Notes: generated from the letters alone by a model not told the origin. 6,953 nucleotides of DNA from Desulfovibrio sp. (GCA_031275955.1 JAISNZ010000111.1:1-6953); one strand, 5' to 3'. Counted from the stretch's first letter, positions 1 to 6,773 are shown. Program-made: numbers and translations.

Positions 1-682
<682 letters not shown>

Positions 683-692
683 GCGTCCGGCC

Positions 693-1364
693 TCAGAGGT
701 GGGTGTAGCCGGGAATGCGCAGCGTCTTTTCCAGAAGACGCAGGAGGCGCACCCCCAGAAGGGTTATGAGAAAATAGAGGATGGCGGCGGTGACGTAAAA
801 GGCGGTGAATTCCTCTGTGGTCGTGGCCATGGCCTTGGTCCGGAACATGAGTTCCATGGTCCCCAGCACGGAGACCAGCACGGAATCCTTGAGCAGGATG
901 GAATATTCGTTGGACCAGCCGGGAATGGACAGACGCAGGGCCTGGGGAAGCAGGATGGAAACAATGGCGGTAAGGTCGTCCATGCCCAGGGCGCGGGCGG
1001 CCTTCAACTGCCCGGCGGGCAGGGAGTTGATGGCTCCCCGGAATATCTGGCTCTGGTAGGCCGCGCTGGTCAGGCCGAGCACAAGGCAGGAGGCGGCAAA
1101 GGCGGAAATGTCCAGCCCCAGGGAAAAACAGATCCCGAAATAGAAGAGATAGAGCAGCACCAGAATGGGCACGCCCCGGAAGAACCAGACATAGATTCCC
1201 ACGGCGAAGCGCGCCGGGGCCGGGCCGTAAATCTGGAGCACGGACAAGGGGACTCCCAGGACGAGGCCCAGAAGCATGGCGCAGAGCACCGTGCCGATGG
1301 TGATCACAGCCCCCGCCAGCAGGGAGGGCAGGGCGCCCTGGATGAGGATCAGGCTTGCGCTCAT
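693..1364 (-). CDS. Polar amino-acid ABC transporter permease (HisM/GlnP type)
   Basis: This 223-residue inner-membrane permease is normal length for the His/Glu/Gln/Arg/opine family. Hydrophobic segments lie at roughly residues 13-37, 53-78, 85-100 and 188-207, with a weaker one around 160-170. The family stretch RGVPILVLLYLFYFG is at 63-77. The cytoplasmic coupling (EAA) loop, which contacts the ATPase, spans about 120-141 (AARALGM ... ILLPQA). The conserved KDSVLVSVLG follows at 159-168. Only one permease gene is present, so the transporter is probably a homodimer of this subunit. The frame is closed six codons upstream of the ATG by a TGA, so the ATG at 1362-1364 is the natural start. Its ribosome-binding site (AAAGAG) is weak. 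A stronger GGGAGG lies upstream but precedes an out-of-frame ATG at 1381-1383. The gene is 68 bases downstream of the binding-protein gene and 10 bases upstream of the ATPase. Confidence 0.94.
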   Translation of the reverse strand: MSASLILIQGALPSLLAGAVITIGTVLCAMLLGLVLGVPLSVLQIYGPAPARFAVGIYVWFFRGVPILVLLYLFYFGICFSLGLDISAFAASCLVLGLTSAAYQSQIFRGAINSLPAGQLKAARALGMDDLTAIVSILLPQALRLSIPGWSNEYSILLKDSVLVSVLGTMELMFRTKAMATTTEEFTAFYVTAAILYFLITLLGVRLLRLLEKTLRIPGYTHL

Positions 1365-1387
1365 GCGTCTCTTTGGTTTTCATCCTC

Positions 1388-1415
1388 CCGGCCGGAAGGG
1401 GTTTCCTCCGGCCGG
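1388..1415 (-). promoter_or_regulatory. Intergenic hairpin between binding-protein and permease genes
   Basis: A perfect 9-bp inverted repeat pairs 1388-1396 (CCGGCCGGA) with 1407-1415 (TCCGGCCGG) around a 10-base loop. It sits in the 68-base gap between the binding-protein stop and the permease start. No U-run follows on the minus strand, so it is not a standard intrinsic terminator. Hairpins in this position in binding-protein-dependent operons are known to protect the upstream message from 3' exonuclease and raise binding protein over permease. That role is inferred here. Confidence 0.65.
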
Positions 1416-1432
1416 CCTCCAGCGGGGGGATT

Positions 1433-2188
1433 TCATTTTTCCTTGTTGAAATATTTGGCTTTCAGTTCTTCCCAATAGGGGTCCTGCCTGAGCAGGGCAT
1501 AGCCCTTGTTGATGGTTTCCAGCAGGGCGGCGTCTTCCTTGCGGACGGCCACGCCGAAGTCATCCGGCTCGGCGAATTCGCCCGCGACGGCAATAGCCTT
1601 TTTGCCCTTGTGGATGGCTTCCTCGGCCGGCGCGGAATCAATGGCCGCGCCGTCAAGGCGGCTGTTCAGCAGGTCCTGGATGGCCAGGGACGGGGATTCA
1701 TAAAACTTGAGGGCATAGTTCCAGCCGTCCCGGCCAAGCCGTTCTTTCAGATATTCGGCCTCATTGGTGCCGCTCTGTACGCCCAGGGTTTTTTTCCCCG
1801 TGAGCAGATCGGAGGCCGTCAGGGGGCTGTCCTGGCGGATCAGGAGGTATTTGCGGATCTTCCAGTACGGCTGGGAAAAATTGACCCGTTCCAGGCGTTC
1901 GGGGGAAATGCTCATGCCGGAACAGACCATGTCGATTTTTCCGGCCAGAAGGCTCGGGATGATGCCGTTCCAGTCCATGGCCTGGTGTTCCACGACAAAG
2001 CCCATCTTTTGGGCAATCCAGTTCATGGATTCCACGTCAAAGCCGCTTGGTTCCAGTTTGTCGTTGAGAAAGGCGAAGGGGGGGTAGTTGGCGTCGATGC
2101 CGTTGATGTATTTGGGCGCGGCCTGGGCGGTCCCGGCCGTGAGGAAGAGGGCCGCGATACAGGAGAAGAGAAATGATTTCAGGGCCAT
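1433..2188 (-). CDS. Periplasmic polar amino-acid-binding protein (SBP family 3)
   Basis: This 251-residue protein captures an amino acid in the periplasm and delivers it to the permease encoded next. The N-terminus is a clear Sec signal peptide: K4, a hydrophobic core at about 6-19, and an AxA site at TAQA-AP giving cleavage after residue 23. The mature part has the family-3 pattern: DANYPPFAF at 32-40, GFDVE at 49-53, a lobe-1 segment AMDWNGIIPSLLAGKIDM at 70-87, and SISPER at 93-98. R98 corresponds to the arginine that binds the ligand carboxylate. VQSGTNEAEYL follows at 137-147, and AAIDS has D184 at the usual amino-group-binding position. The specific ligand cannot be called. The ATG at 2186-2188 has a GAGG ribosome-binding site 7 bases upstream and gives a standard signal peptide. 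The frame stays open far upstream. A TTG at 2258-2260 with a stronger AAGGAGGAA would add 24 residues before the signal peptide; I consider it less likely. There is no lipobox, so the protein should be soluble. Confidence 0.94.
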   Translation of the reverse strand: MALKSFLFSCIAALFLTAGTAQAAPKYINGIDANYPPFAFLNDKLEPSGFDVESMNWIAQKMGFVVEHQAMDWNGIIPSLLAGKIDMVCSGMSISPERLERVNFSQPYWKIRKYLLIRQDSPLTASDLLTGKKTLGVQSGTNEAEYLKERLGRDGWNYALKFYESPSLAIQDLLNSRLDGAAIDSAPAEEAIHKGKKAIAVAGEFAEPDDFGVAVRKEDAALLETINKGYALLRQDPYWEELKAKYFNKEK

Positions 2189-2335
2189 GCGGATACCTCG
2201 CTGCGGTTTTGGTGACGATAAGGGCAGATTCTGCATAGCAGAAGGGAAAGAAGGGCGCAACCAGGTTCCTCCTTGCCTGGCGGGGGGAAAATACGGTATA
2301 GAGCAAATTGCCATTGAAAATGTGTAATTCGCTCT

Positions 2336-2361
2336 GCAAGGATTTGCCTGCAAATTCTTGC
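2336..2361. promoter_or_regulatory. 26-bp dyad, candidate operator
   Basis: The left half GCAAGGATTTGC (2336-2347) and right half GCAAATTCTTGC (2350-2361) are inverted copies matching at 11 of 12 positions, separated by two bases. The same GCAAAT core recurs at 2303-2308, 47 bases from the right half. The size and symmetry suit a homodimeric DNA-binding protein or a pair of dimers. It does not match the classical GATAAT-type Fur box. It lies between the two divergent genes and upstream of the only -10-like hexamer for fur, so it could serve either. The binding protein is unknown. Confidence 0.5.
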
Positions 2362-2409
2362 CGCGAAACAGGAGCGGGCCGGCTGGCCGTAAGCGGACTG
2401 TTTCAAGCG

Positions 2410-2415
2410 TAAAAT
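2410..2415 (+). promoter_or_regulatory. Possible -10 element for fur
   Basis: TAAAAT matches five of six bases of the sigma-70 -10 consensus and lies 37 bases before the fur ATG. No recognisable -35 lies 16-18 bases upstream, so a promoter here would need an activator or be weak. The dyad at 2336-2361 would then fall well upstream of the start site. Confidence 0.25.
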
Positions 2416-2452
2416 GCCATAGAAAAGCGCCGGGCGGGGAATTGAGGGAAAA

Positions 2453-2893
2453 ATGCTTGAACCGCAGCGTGTTTTCAGTGACTATATTGCCGATCACGGC
2501 CTGAAGCAGACCCCTCAGCGGCGCCTGATCGCGCAGGTGTTTTTTGCGACGGACAAACATCTGACCACGGAAGAGCTTTACGCAAAGGTCCGCGCCGTCG
2601 ATGCCGGCGTGGGACAGGCCACCGTCTACCGGACCCTCAAGCTCATGTGCGAGGCGGGTCTGGCCAAGGAAATGCACTTTGGCGACGGGACCGCCCGCTA
2701 TGAACCAGTTCTGGACGAAACCCATCACGATCACCTGATCTGCACGCAATGCGGGAAGAATATTGAAGTTATGGATGAAACCATTGAAACCCTTCAGGAA
2801 ACCCTGGCCAGGAACCATGACTTCATCCTCACCTCCCACCGCATGTACCTGTACGGCATCTGCTCCGGTTGCCGCAAACCCCTGAAAAAGTAA
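2453..2893 (+). CDS. fur: Fur-family metal-responsive transcriptional regulator
   Basis: This 146-residue cytoplasmic DNA-binding protein is normal length for Fur. The N-terminal winged helix runs from about residue 10 to 85, with TPQRRLIAQVF at 20-30 and the recognition region GQATVYRTLKLM at 54-65. The dimerisation and metal domain follows. The HHDH cluster at 91-94 with H36 and E84 fits the Fur regulatory site. E112 and H129 fit the second site, where Fur has glutamate and Bacillus PerR has aspartate. Two CxxC pairs (C97/C100 and C137/C140) form the structural zinc site. The stretch HHDHLICTQCGK is highly typical. Iron-responsive Fur is favoured, but PerR, Zur or Mur cannot be excluded from sequence alone. 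Such proteins normally repress metal or peroxide genes when metal-bound. The ATG has GAGGG only 4 bases upstream. The gene is divergent from the importer and followed 119 bases later by the Cache-like gene on the same strand. Confidence 0.93.
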   Translation: MLEPQRVFSDYIADHGLKQTPQRRLIAQVFFATDKHLTTEELYAKVRAVDAGVGQATVYRTLKLMCEAGLAKEMHFGDGTARYEPVLDETHHDHLICTQCGKNIEVMDETIETLQETLARNHDFILTSHRMYLYGICSGCRKPLKK

Positions 2894-2945
2894 CATCCTC
2901 CTTTCCCGGAAGCCTTTCCCGGCCTGTCTGGTCCGGATTATGCAT

Positions 2946-2969
2946 CGGACTGGACTGTCCGCCGTTTTT
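2946..2969 (+). terminator. Weak candidate terminator after fur
   Basis: CGGAC (2946-2950) can pair with GTCCG (2957-2961) around a 6-base loop, followed two bases later by GTTTTT. The stem is only 5 bp, so termination would be partial at best. An upstream GTCCG at 2931-2935 can pair with the same CGGAC and would compete with this hairpin. Confidence 0.35.
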
Positions 2970-3012
2970 CCGTTTTCCGGCTTTTAGGAAGACGCGGCGG
3001 AAAGGACGGTCC

Positions 3013-3990
3013 ATGCGCTCCCGGCTCGAATTTTTCTCCGCAAGCCTTTTCCCGGCGCGCTGCCGGGCCTGCCTGGCCGGATTCTGCCTGCTGATCGCCC
3101 TGGCCTGCTTCTGGTCGGGGGCGGATCTGTATCTGACCGGACCCGCCGCGGCGGACTCTTCCTCCGCTTCCGTCCAGATTCCGGAACCGGAAAACATCCG
3201 GCTGAAAAAACAGCTTCTTCAGGCCACCGTGGACAGCGCGGCCTTCAGTCTGGCCGGCATTCTGGCGGATCTTCCGGACCCCGCCGCGCGGCGCGGCGTC
3301 CTGGCGGCCGCTCTGGACGCCCTGACTTTCGACCTGGGCGCTCCGGTCTATTTTACCGCCTGGGAGAATACCCGCCTTGTCCATTCTCCCCTGACGCCGG
3401 ACGCGGCCAATCTTGATTTCAGCGACGCCCTGGACGGCCTGGGCAGGCCGTTTATCCGGATCCTGAGCGCCGCCCCGGCGGCGGACGGCGGCTTTTTCCC
3501 GTTGCGCCTGCGCCGCCATGTTTTTGACAGGGGAGCGGCGCGCCGCGATACGGCTTTCGGCCCGGCCGCGCAGACAGCGGGCTCTGTTTCCCCGGCCTCC
3601 GTGAATGCCCTTTTTTTCTCCGCCGCGCCCTTGCCGCGGGAGGAGGAAGAGGCGCGGATTGCCTATTCCCGCCTCATCCCCGGCAGCGGCTGGCGGATCT
3701 GCGCCTTCCTGCCCGCCCCCGAAGATTTCCCGGCAAGGCCGGTTTCCGCTGTGGAAAGGGCCGGTTCTGTCTGGGAGGCCCCGAAGAAGCGCCCTGACCG
3801 CCTGCCAGACGATCTGCGCCTGGGGCTGTTCATCTCGGGATTTTCCTTTCTGGGACTGGCCGGGGTTCTGCTCCTGCCGCATAAGGCCGGATCCTCTCAT
3901 TCGGACCAGAATAAGACCGCGGCCCTTCCCCCGAAAAAAGCGCCCGGCAAAACCGGGCGCTCGGCGGGAGATATCCTTGTCGAGGATTAA
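3013..3990 (+). CDS. Membrane-anchored periplasmic Cache-like sensor protein lacking an output domain
   Basis: I do not recognise a named gene. The 325-residue product has a first membrane segment at about 21-38, a periplasmic region of about 230 residues, a second membrane segment at about 269-289, and a basic cytoplasmic tail of about 36 residues ending ILVED. Within 65-240 the pattern recalls single-Cache ligand-binding domains: a helix LKKQLLQATVDSAAFSLA, then VYFTAWENTRLVHSP (112-126), DALDGLGRPFIRIL (138-151), and a late strand IPGSGWRICAFLP (222-234). That strand matches the 'pGWdWviGtgvY' end of Cache domains. No HAMP, histidine kinase, GGDEF or methyl-accepting domain follows. The ATG at 3013 has AAAGGA 6 bases upstream. 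The frame is open back to an ATG at 2869 inside fur, but that start has no comparable site. The region 165-210 is low in family resemblance and rich in Ala, Arg and Pro. It could be a degenerate receptor remnant or a stand-alone sensor partner. The Cache call is moderate. Confidence 0.7.
   Translation: MRSRLEFFSASLFPARCRACLAGFCLLIALACFWSGADLYLTGPAAADSSSASVQIPEPENIRLKKQLLQATVDSAAFSLAGILADLPDPAARRGVLAAALDALTFDLGAPVYFTAWENTRLVHSPLTPDAANLDFSDALDGLGRPFIRILSAAPAADGGFFPLRLRRHVFDRGAARRDTAFGPAAQTAGSVSPASVNALFFSAAPLPREEEEARIAYSRLIPGSGWRICAFLPAPEDFPARPVSAVERAGSVWEAPKKRPDRLPDDLRLGLFISGFSFLGLAGVLLLPHKAGSSHSDQNKTAALPPKKAPGKTGRSAGDILVED
3934..3960 (-). terminator. Intrinsic terminator of cydAB, inside the convergent gene
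   Basis: On the minus strand, GCGCCCGG pairs perfectly with CCGGGCGC (8-bp all-GC stem) around the loop TTTTG and is followed at once by six T residues (3934-3939 on the plus strand read as A). This is a textbook rho-independent terminator 27 bases past the cydB stop. The same bases encode residues 308-316 (KKAPGKTGR) of the Cache-like protein on the other strand. In the plus direction the hairpin lacks a following U-run, so it should not stop plus-strand transcription. Confidence 0.9.
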
Positions 3991-5036
3991 TACGGATGGG
4001 CCGAGGTCAGTTTTTCCGGGTGGATTTTGAAGGTGAACAGGGAGTACACCCAGGCCTGATAGATGATGACGATGGGAACGAAGATGAGGGCCACCACCAG
4101 CATGATGGTCAGGGTTATGGGCGTGGAGGCGGCGCCCGCCACGGTGATGCTGGCCGCCTGGCTGATGTTGGAGGGAATCAGGTTGGGGAACATGCCGAAG
4201 ACCCCGAACAGGGTCACCGCGATGATGAACAGGGCGCTGGCCGCAAAGGAGGCCACCAGCTTGCCCTTGGCCAGAAAGAACCACTGGCCCAGGAGGCCGG
4301 CCACGGCCAGGAGGGGAACAATCAACAGGAGCGGGATGTTCAGATAATTGCCGTACAGGGGCGTGAACAGATAGGTCAGGACAAGGAAAAGCACCGTCAC
4401 CACGGCCAGAGCGGGCCAGATGGCGGCGGCCGCGCTCCGCGCCCTGTCGTGCAGGGGGCCTTCCGTGCGGATGGCCAGCCAGAGGGAGCCGTGGAAGGCG
4501 AAGATCAGCACGAAGAAAACGCCTCCGGCCAGGCCGTAGGGGTTGAGCAGGGCCAGGATGTTCCCCAGGTAGACGCCGTTTTCGTCTATGGGAATGCCCT
4601 GGAAGAGGTTGGCAAAGGCCACGCCCAGGAGGAGGGCGGGGAGGAAATTGCCCAGGAACTGGGCGATATCCCAGATCCGCCGCCAGCCGGGGCTGTTGAT
4701 CTTGTCCCTGAACTCAAAGGACACCGCCCGGAAGATCAGGGCAAAGAGCAGGATGAGAAGAGGGGCGTACAAGGCGCTGAACATAACGGCGTAGGCCTTG
4801 GGAAAGGCGGCGAAGGTCACCCCGCCGGCGGTGATCAGCCAGACCTCGTTGCCGTCCCAGACAGGACCGGCGGCCTGGTAGATGGCGCGGCGCTCTTCGT
4901 TGCTTTTGGCCAGCACGGGAAGCAGCGTTCCCATGCCCAGGTCAAATCCGTCCAGGACAAAATAGATGGCCCAGAGCAACCCCCAGAGGAAAAACCAGAT
5001 GAGTTGCAGGACTTCATAGCTGAGTATGTCGGACAT
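3987..5036 (-). CDS. cydB: Cytochrome bd quinol oxidase subunit II
   Basis: This 349-residue multi-pass membrane protein is the second large subunit of cytochrome bd, pairing with CydA to oxidise quinol and reduce oxygen to water. It has the family signatures LDGFDLGMG at 28-36, GPVWDGNEVWL at 57-67 (W60, D61, E64), FAAFPKAYA at 75-83 and RAVSFEFRDK at 103-112. Eight or so hydrophobic segments follow the usual order. The length is within the normal 330-380 range. The ATG at 5034-5036 has AGGA 7 bases upstream. The gene lies 57 bases after cydA on the same strand and is surely co-transcribed. Its TAA overlaps the stop of the convergent Cache-like gene by two bases, and transcription should end at the hairpin at 3934-3960. 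No small CydX-like gene follows, since the opposite-strand gene occupies that space. Confidence 0.97.
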   Translation of the reverse strand: MSDILSYEVLQLIWFFLWGLLWAIYFVLDGFDLGMGTLLPVLAKSNEERRAIYQAAGPVWDGNEVWLITAGGVTFAAFPKAYAVMFSALYAPLLILLFALIFRAVSFEFRDKINSPGWRRIWDIAQFLGNFLPALLLGVAFANLFQGIPIDENGVYLGNILALLNPYGLAGGVFFVLIFAFHGSLWLAIRTEGPLHDRARSAAAAIWPALAVVTVLFLVLTYLFTPLYGNYLNIPLLLIVPLLAVAGLLGQWFFLAKGKLVASFAASALFIIAVTLFGVFGMFPNLIPSNISQAASITVAGAASTPITLTIMLVVALIFVPIVIIYQAWVYSLFTFKIHPEKLTSAHPY

Positions 5037-5093
5037 AGTCGCATCCTTTTGGCAGAAGGGTTTTCACAGTCGGTTCCGGGACCTGAGCCGGGG

Positions 5094-6509
5094 CTAGGCC
5101 GCCGGACCCGCAATGGCATACTTGCGCAACAGATACACGTTTATTGCGCCGAGCAGGCTGTACACCGTGATAAATACTGCCAGGGAAAGCCCCACGGAAG
5201 ATGCCGGCACCGCTGAAATGCCCTGGGTGGTGGTCATGAGTTTATAGACGAGCCAGGGTTGCCGGCCCACCTCCGCCAGGGTCCATCCCGCCATAAGACA
5301 TAGATAGGGCAGGGGAATGTTCCAGAGGAGAAGGCGCGCCAGAAGAGGCCGTTCGCCAATCCTGTCCCGGCTGACAAAGGCCGCGACGGCCAGGATGAGG
5401 AAAATCCCGGCAAAGAGGAGCATGAGCCGGAAGGACAGGAAGGAGATGAGCACCGGCGGAATGGCGGCATCCGGGGTGAGCGGCCGCACCAGGGAGGTGC
5501 CGTCCGCCATGGTTACCACGGCCTTTTCCGGGTCATAGCCTGTCCGGGTCTGGAACTCGGCGAAGTCCTGCGGTCCGAGTTCATTCAGCCCTTTCACGGT
5601 GGCGGAGAAATCGCCGTAGGCCAGGAAGCTGAGCAGACCGGGGATGGGGAGGGCCTCAACTGAATTGCGTCTGTTGGCCTCGTCCGGCCAGGCCAGGATA
5701 TACATGGGCGCGGAGGAGGAGGTTTCCCAGAGCCCTTCCATGGCCGCGAGCTTGGCCGGCTGGTCCTTGGCCACCATCGTGCCGTGGTGGTGTCCCTGGA
5801 CGAGCAGGGCAATAACCAGCACCAGGGCGAAGGAGGAGGCCAGCTTGAAGGAGCGGGAGAAGAAGTCCTTTTCATTGCCCCGGACCAGATGCCAGGCTGA
5901 AACGCCCATGACGAAGAAACCGCCCAGCAGCCAGGAACCGAGGATGACATGCAGAAACTGGCTCCAGGCGAAGCCGTTGGTCAGCACCTGCACAAAGCCG
6001 TCCCAGAAGCCGGCGATGACGGCCCGGTTGTTGACAATGTCGTATCCCACGGGATGCTGCATCCAGCCGTTGGCCAGAATAATCCACAGGGCGGAGAGAT
6101 TGCCCGCCAGGGCAACCATCCAGATGGCAAAAAGGTGGACCTTTTTGGAGACCCTGTCCCAGCCGAAATGCCAGACCGCGATAAAGGTGGATTCCAGGAA
6201 AAAGGCCAGGGTGGCCTCAATGGCGAGCAGCGAGCCGAAAATGTCACCAACGTACTCGGAGTAATGCGACCAGTTGGTGCCGAACTGGAACTCCAGCGTG
6301 ATTCCCGTCACCACCCCCAGGGTAAAATTCAGCAGGAAAAGTTTTCCCCAGAATTTGACCATTCTCTTGTACTGCTCATCCCCCGTGCGCACATATCGGG
6401 TTTCCATAATCGCCAGCAACACGGAAAGACCCAGGGTGAGCGGCACAAAAATGAAGTGAAAGAAGACGGTTATCGCAAACTGGAGCCGCGACAACATAAC
6501 GACATCCAT
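5094..6509 (-). CDS. cydA: Cytochrome bd quinol oxidase subunit I, short Q-loop type
   Basis: This 471-residue membrane protein carries all three haems and the quinol site of cytochrome bd. Expected ligands are present: H18 (FFHF) for haem b595, and H187 (FLHVILG) and M363 (SFRLM) for b558. E98 and E106 lie in LAIEATLAFFLEST, the haem d/proton-channel region. The quinol loop begins KLAAMEGLWET, with K253 and E258 matching E. coli K252 and E257. GRQPW is at 415-419. The protein is about 50 residues shorter than E. coli CydA (522). The missing part lies in the C-terminal half of the Q-loop, which defines the short-loop subfamily common in anaerobes and Gram-positives. The ATG at 6507-6509 has AGGGG 7 bases upstream. 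The role inferred here is high-affinity oxygen scavenging or detoxification under low oxygen, as known for bd oxidases in anaerobes. Confidence 0.97.
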   Translation of the reverse strand: MDVVMLSRLQFAITVFFHFIFVPLTLGLSVLLAIMETRYVRTGDEQYKRMVKFWGKLFLLNFTLGVVTGITLEFQFGTNWSHYSEYVGDIFGSLLAIEATLAFFLESTFIAVWHFGWDRVSKKVHLFAIWMVALAGNLSALWIILANGWMQHPVGYDIVNNRAVIAGFWDGFVQVLTNGFAWSQFLHVILGSWLLGGFFVMGVSAWHLVRGNEKDFFSRSFKLASSFALVLVIALLVQGHHHGTMVAKDQPAKLAAMEGLWETSSSAPMYILAWPDEANRRNSVEALPIPGLLSFLAYGDFSATVKGLNELGPQDFAEFQTRTGYDPEKAVVTMADGTSLVRPLTPDAAIPPVLISFLSFRLMLLFAGIFLILAVAAFVSRDRIGERPLLARLLLWNIPLPYLCLMAGWTLAEVGRQPWLVYKLMTTTQGISAVPASSVGLSLAVFITVYSLLGAINVYLLRKYAIAGPAA

Positions 6510-6528
6510 AAGCTGACCCCTTTTTTTG

Positions 6529-6580
6529 GAGAAGATCCACCGGACGGCGCCTCAGCGTCCGGCGAAAGACGCATCTTCTC
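6529..6580 (-). promoter_or_regulatory. Nested hairpin in the cydA leader next to its ribosome-binding site
   Basis: Two perfect stems are nested. The outer one pairs 6529-6536 (GAGAAGAT) with 6573-6580 (ATCTTCTC), 8 bp. The inner one pairs 6540-6546 (CCGGACG) with 6556-6562 (CGTCCGG), 7 bp with a 9-base loop. On the message the structure ends about 8 bases before the AGGGG ribosome-binding site of cydA, after a run of seven A residues. It is not a terminator. A role in translation control or mRNA stability is inferred. Confidence 0.55.
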
Positions 6581-6603
6581 GGTTATGCGGCGAAGTGTCC
6601 CGG

Positions 6604-6621
6604 CGGGCGGAATCCCGCCCG
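6604..6621 (-). promoter_or_regulatory. GC-rich hairpin in the cydA leader
   Basis: CGGGCGG (6604-6610) and CCGCCCG (6615-6621) form a perfect 7-bp stem with a 4-base loop. No U-run follows on either strand. It is a second structured element of the leader, upstream of the nested hairpin. Confidence 0.4.
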
Positions 6622-6773
6622 GATATTCCCGGCGCCTCCCGGGGTTGGTTTTCTTGCGGTCCTCCCGCAGCAAGATTGCGTTCCGCCCTGAAAAGGAGGC
6701 CAAGGGAGAATTCCCGGCGAAGATTCTGTGTCCCCGGCGCGCTTCCCAACGGTGTCCTTACCCCGTCTAAACA

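Larger units (their letters stand above)
2189..2452. promoter_or_regulatory. Divergent intergenic region between the importer operon and the Fur gene
   Basis: This 264-base non-coding stretch must hold the promoters of both divergent transcription units. Its middle (about 2288-2360) is AT-rich compared with its surroundings. It contains TATACC on the minus strand (2295-2300), a possible -10 for the importer with no good -35. It also contains an odd palindrome GCAA-A-TTGC at 2303-2311, the 26-bp dyad at 2336-2361, and TGAAAATG at 2315-2322, which resembles half of a Fur box. A short repeat CCAGG/CCTGG at 2261-2265 and 2276-2280 flanks an AAGGAGGAA motif on the minus strand. The promoter assignments are weak. 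Confidence 0.5.

Noticed and set aside
2315..2329. Fur box for autoregulation
   Set aside because: Only the half TGAAAATG is present; the opposite half matches at three outer positions only, which is too weak to call as a site.
2189..2896. Open frame extending the binding-protein gene across the intergenic region and antisense through fur
   Set aside because: The signal peptide begins at the ATG at 2188. The upstream part is simply unstopped non-coding sequence and antisense of fur.
2869..3012. Upstream extension of the Cache-like gene to an ATG inside fur
   Set aside because: The ATG at 3013 has a good AAAGGA ribosome-binding site and places the first membrane segment near the N-terminus. 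The extension overlaps fur and adds proline/arginine-rich sequence with no support.
2938..4284. 448-codon minus-strand open frame opposite the Cache-like gene
   Set aside because: It is antisense to the Cache-like gene and runs into cydB in another frame. It is dominated by Gly/Arg/Gln, has no domain resemblance, and is a typical GC-rich shadow frame.
5037..5093. Small gene or regulatory site in the cydA-cydB gap
   Set aside because: The 57 bases hold only the cydB ribosome-binding site and a weak GC-rich repeat; no start codon with a credible short membrane protein.
3996..5216. 406-codon plus-strand open frame opposite cydB
   Set aside because: It lies antisense to an unmistakable cydB and reads as low-complexity Gly/Gln/Glu/Asp-rich sequence without motifs.
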